Assembly (NCBI RefSeq): GCF_009184635.1
Contig: NZ_WELI01000012.1
Span: 118,835-182,834, forward strand
DNA from: Rudanella paleaurantiibacter
GTDB lineage: Bacteria; Bacteroidota; Bacteroidia; Cytophagales; Spirosomataceae
Reading direction: 5' to 3'
DNA: 64,000 nucleotides
Positions 63,405 through 64,000 of the stretch are shown here, piece by piece. The notes under the pieces were generated by a model that saw only the letters and a program-made list of their open reading frames with translations, was not told the DNA's origin and made no database searches. Within the stretch, counting starts at the first letter, position 1, and each line of letters begins with the position of its first letter. The position numbers and the translations under genes are program-made.

Positions 63405-63441
63405 AACGGGTAAGTTATTGAATAGCTATGACTTACCCGTT
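63405..63441 (+). terminator. Terminator after tyrS
   Basis: AACGGGTAAGT (63405-63415) and ACTTACCCGTT (63431-63441) form an 11-bp stem with a 15-base loop, followed by a T-containing tail. The stem has the same core as the blaR1 palindrome. Confidence 0.75.
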
Positions 63442-63479
63442 TCTACTCATTTTGTTCAACAAATTCTTTTAAGCGGGCC

Positions 63480-63512
63480 TTGACAAAGGGTGAATTTATG
63501 GCGTACCTTTGC
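63480..63512 (+). promoter_or_regulatory. rRNA promoter P1
   Basis: TTGACA begins at 63480 and TACCTTTGC spans 63504-63512, 21 bp after the TTG. It fits the Bacteroidota consensus fully. Confidence 0.8.
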
Positions 63513-63622
63513 AGTCCCAAATGAGGGAAAACACACCGGCTGGCACTTGCCACCGGGGTTTTCGAGTCTTCAGGCGGGAAGCGGCCTTCGAAAATAAAAT
63601 GAAAATAAATTTTCGAAATTAC

Positions 63623-63654
63623 TTGACAAGGCCACTCGGAAATACTAATTTTGC
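63623..63654 (+). promoter_or_regulatory. rRNA promoter P2
   Basis: TTGACA at 63623-63628 and TAATTTTGC at 63646-63654, with 20 bp between TTG and TA. A TTCGAAAAT / ATTTTCGAA inverted repeat (63587-63617) lies between P1 and P2. The leader from P2 to 16S is about 220 nt. Confidence 0.85.
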
Positions 63655-63772
63655 ACTCCCATTCAACGGGAACACAACATAAAGAAAGTGCAACGGCCTG
63701 ACAGCCTGCCTTTCACGAGACAAACCAACGGGTTTTTCTTCCATGCCAACCGGGGCAACTCGCACGGCAGAT

Positions 63773-63785
63773 GAGTTCTTTGACA
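63773..63785 (+). promoter_or_regulatory. Possible boxA-like antitermination site
   Basis: GAGTTCTTTGACA at 63773-63785 in the rRNA leader resembles boxA of other rRNA operons. Confidence 0.4.
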
Positions 63786-63848
63786 GATCGGTTCAAGCAG
63801 CAAACAACGTGTGATAGGCTGCGTCTTTTAGGACCAGTTGAACACATC

Positions 63849-63868
63849 GTGGTAAGTTTACTTACCAC
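63849..63868 (+). other. Hairpin just before 16S rRNA
   Basis: GTGGTAAG (63849-63856) and CTTACCAC (63861-63868) form an 8-bp stem with a TTTA loop, about 10 nt before the mature 5' end; possibly involved in processing. Confidence 0.5.
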
Positions 63869-63878
63869 ACAATTATTT

Positions 63879-64000
<122 letters not shown>

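Larger units (their letters stand above)
63396..63878. other. rRNA promoter and leader region
   Basis: This stretch between tyrS and 16S contains the tyrS terminator, two tandem promoters, an inverted repeat between them, a boxA-like site and a hairpin. No protein gene is seen. Confidence 0.75.

Overview
The window is about 64 kb of a GC-rich Bacteroidota chromosome, most likely a Cytophagales member near Spirosoma or Rudanella. The evidence is the 5' end of a 16S rRNA gene at the right edge, promoters of the TTG / TAnnTTTG(C) type, almost no Shine-Dalgarno signals, a type IX secretion (gliding-type C-terminal domain) protein, a TonB-dependent receptor with an N-terminal carboxypeptidase-like domain, and many secreted beta-propeller and lipoproteins. 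The genus is inference; no database search was possible.

Layout. 1-10 kb: a cut-off secreted protein, an FGGY kinase (probably gluconokinase), a lactonase-like propeller, a GH43 glycosidase, an S9 peptidase and a YheT-type hydrolase, all on the minus strand. 10-16.5 kb: a glycan region with two GT2 glycosyltransferases, a cytoplasmic glycosidase-like propeller, a GT-C membrane protein and an epimerase, interrupted by a palindromic repeat element. 16.6-21.6 kb: a small lipoprotein, an M3 oligopeptidase and a self-regulated BlaI/BlaR1 pair whose BlaR1 carries a coiled coil instead of a penicillin-binding sensor and ends in a 66-bp perfect palindrome. 21.6-27 kb: a ferredoxin-type reductase, GlcNAc kinase, a cytochrome b5-like protein, a lipoprotein, thiL and manC. 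27-35.5 kb: a TonB receptor, a T9SS-type protein, upp, an outer-membrane barrel and gmhA. 35.6-43 kb: an apparent oxidative/catabolic set (DUF1080, cupredoxin-propeller-HEAT protein, FG-GAP protein, HpcH aldolase, intradiol dioxygenase-like lipoprotein, pirin-like protein). 43-51 kb: htpG, a second palindromic element, protoporphyrinogen oxidase, a DUF4296 lipoprotein, a DUF58 protein and a large SBBP/Ig-like secreted protein. 51-60 kb: a thioester alpha-2-macroglobulin lipoprotein, a BatA-type protein and a cobalamin adenosyltransferase. 60-64 kb: a small membrane protein, queA, tyrS, two tandem rRNA promoters and the start of 16S rRNA.

No tRNA gene, CRISPR array, transposase, integrase or phage gene was seen. 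The gene content is mostly ordinary for the phylum. The less ordinary items are the two related multi-hairpin palindromic elements (12.2-12.6 kb and 45.1-45.3 kb), the BlaI operators and atypical BlaR1, the cupredoxin-linked propeller enzyme that lacks the usual cytochrome c, the Ala/Gln/Val-rich insert in the TonB receptor, and several enzyme-family members with altered key residues.
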